NCBI GenBank assembly: GCA_944390615.1
Contig: CALXRJ010000054.1
Location: forward strand, 1 to 5,749
Direction: 5' to 3'
Origin: an uncultured Clostridia bacterium
GTDB lineage: Bacteria > Bacillota > Clostridia > TANB77 > CAG-508
Length of the DNA: 5,749 nt
Shown: one piece after another, positions 5,466 through 5,749 of the stretch
How positions within the stretch are numbered: the first letter of the stretch is position 1
Layout: each line of letters opens with the position of its first letter
Position numbers and translations under genes: made by a program
Notes under the pieces: generated by a model
The model's database searches: none
Told to the model about the DNA's origin: nothing
Seen by the model: only the letters and a program-made list of their open reading frames with translations

Positions 5466-5749
5466 TCCGACAAGCGTGGGTAGAAGTGTTTTTTGGCATT
5501 CCTTCTAACGCCATCGATACATCTAAAAGTTTTTTGATTCTTTCATCATTTTCATAAAGATTACGTAACTCTATATTTTGTTCAATTGCTTTTTTTATGG
5601 TAATGTGTAATTCATTTGGTATCATTTTGGCGATTTTATCGGTTTCTGGAAGGGAAATGTCTAAGGCTCTTGCTACATTTCTGATAGCATTTTTGGCAGC
5701 TAATGTTCCAAAGGTTATAATTTGGGACACATGATCGTGTCCATATTTT
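5437..5749 (-). CDS. dnaE: DnaE upstream fragment, 5' end beyond window, frameshifted
   Basis: The frame enters from the right edge and reads KYGHDHVSQIITFGT, then KMIPNELH and a GMPKNTSTHAC ending. These are the conserved DnaE blocks just after the PDxDxDF catalytic motif, which is outside the window. After Cys (TGT 5472-5470) the frame slips into RSGYYQRTSR and a stop at 5439-5437, while the expected continuation GVVITKEP is found one base over. This is therefore the upstream half of the same dnaE gene as 3480-5465. GTG at 5730 is internal, not a start. Confidence 0.9.
   Translation of the reverse strand, partial: KYGHDHVSQIITFGTLAAKNAIRNVARALDISLPETDKIAKMIPNELHITIKKAIEQNIELRNLYENDERIKKLLDVSMALEGMPKNTSTHACRSGYYQRTSR
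5466..5476 (-). other. dnaE: One-base frameshift in dnaE
   Basis: The minus strand reads CAC GCT TGT C GGA GTG GTT. Dropping the C (base 5469) gives His-Ala-Cys-Gly-Val-Val, matching the family block HA(A/C)GVVI. Removing a T nearby gives HAVGVV, so the exact extra base could be any of a few. No slippery sequence or strong homopolymer is present. A sequencing or assembly error is the likeliest cause in an essential gene; a true mutation cannot be excluded. Confidence 0.9.

Noticed and set aside
5437..5476. Intein or split-gene boundary in dnaE
   Set aside because: No intein splice motifs or inserted sequence are seen; the two halves rejoin perfectly after removing a single base.
5466..5476. 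Programmed ribosomal frameshift in dnaE
   Set aside because: There is no slippery heptamer, no stop codon at the shift site, no Shine-Dalgarno-like stimulator, and re-pairing of the Cys tRNA after a shift would be poor.

Overview
The window looks like chromosomal DNA from a low-GC Firmicute, probably a clostridial relative. Three genes encode a RNase Y, a bacterial DnaE and a YgjP-type metallopeptidase in AT-rich DNA (sampled blocks about 28-40% GC). Shine-Dalgarno sites are strong (AAGGAGG, AAGGAGGA) and the promoters are close to the housekeeping sigma-A consensus. The organism is inferred from these traits only; no rRNA or other marker is present.

Every gene is on the minus strand, so transcription runs from right to left. 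From the right: the distal two thirds of dnaE (replicative DNA polymerase III alpha, entering from beyond base 5749) is interrupted by a one-base frameshift near 5469 and ends at 3480. A 241-bp gap follows, with a large hairpin and a consensus promoter embedded in a palindrome and flanked by two 15-bp direct repeats. Next is a 172-residue YgjP-like zinc metallopeptidase (2720-3238), a 184-bp gap with a good promoter, and rny (RNase Y, 994-2535), which ends in a symmetrical terminator. A 219-bp gap with a promoter and nested stem-loop leads into the N-terminal 258 residues of a divergent PurA-like (adenylosuccinate synthetase family) protein that leaves the window at base 1.

The three complete or leftward genes each seem to have their own promoter, so this is a set of neighbouring single-gene units rather than one operon. 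DnaE (replication) and RNase Y (mRNA turnover) are core functions. The YgjP-like protein is poorly characterised.

The part least like ordinary core genome is the left end. The PurA-like gene is about 42-43% GC by hand count, carries an N-terminal extension of about 30 residues, and departs from canonical PurA at several ligand-binding motifs. A transferred paralogue with changed substrate use is the best speculative lead here. I did not find a convincing multi-gene novel system.
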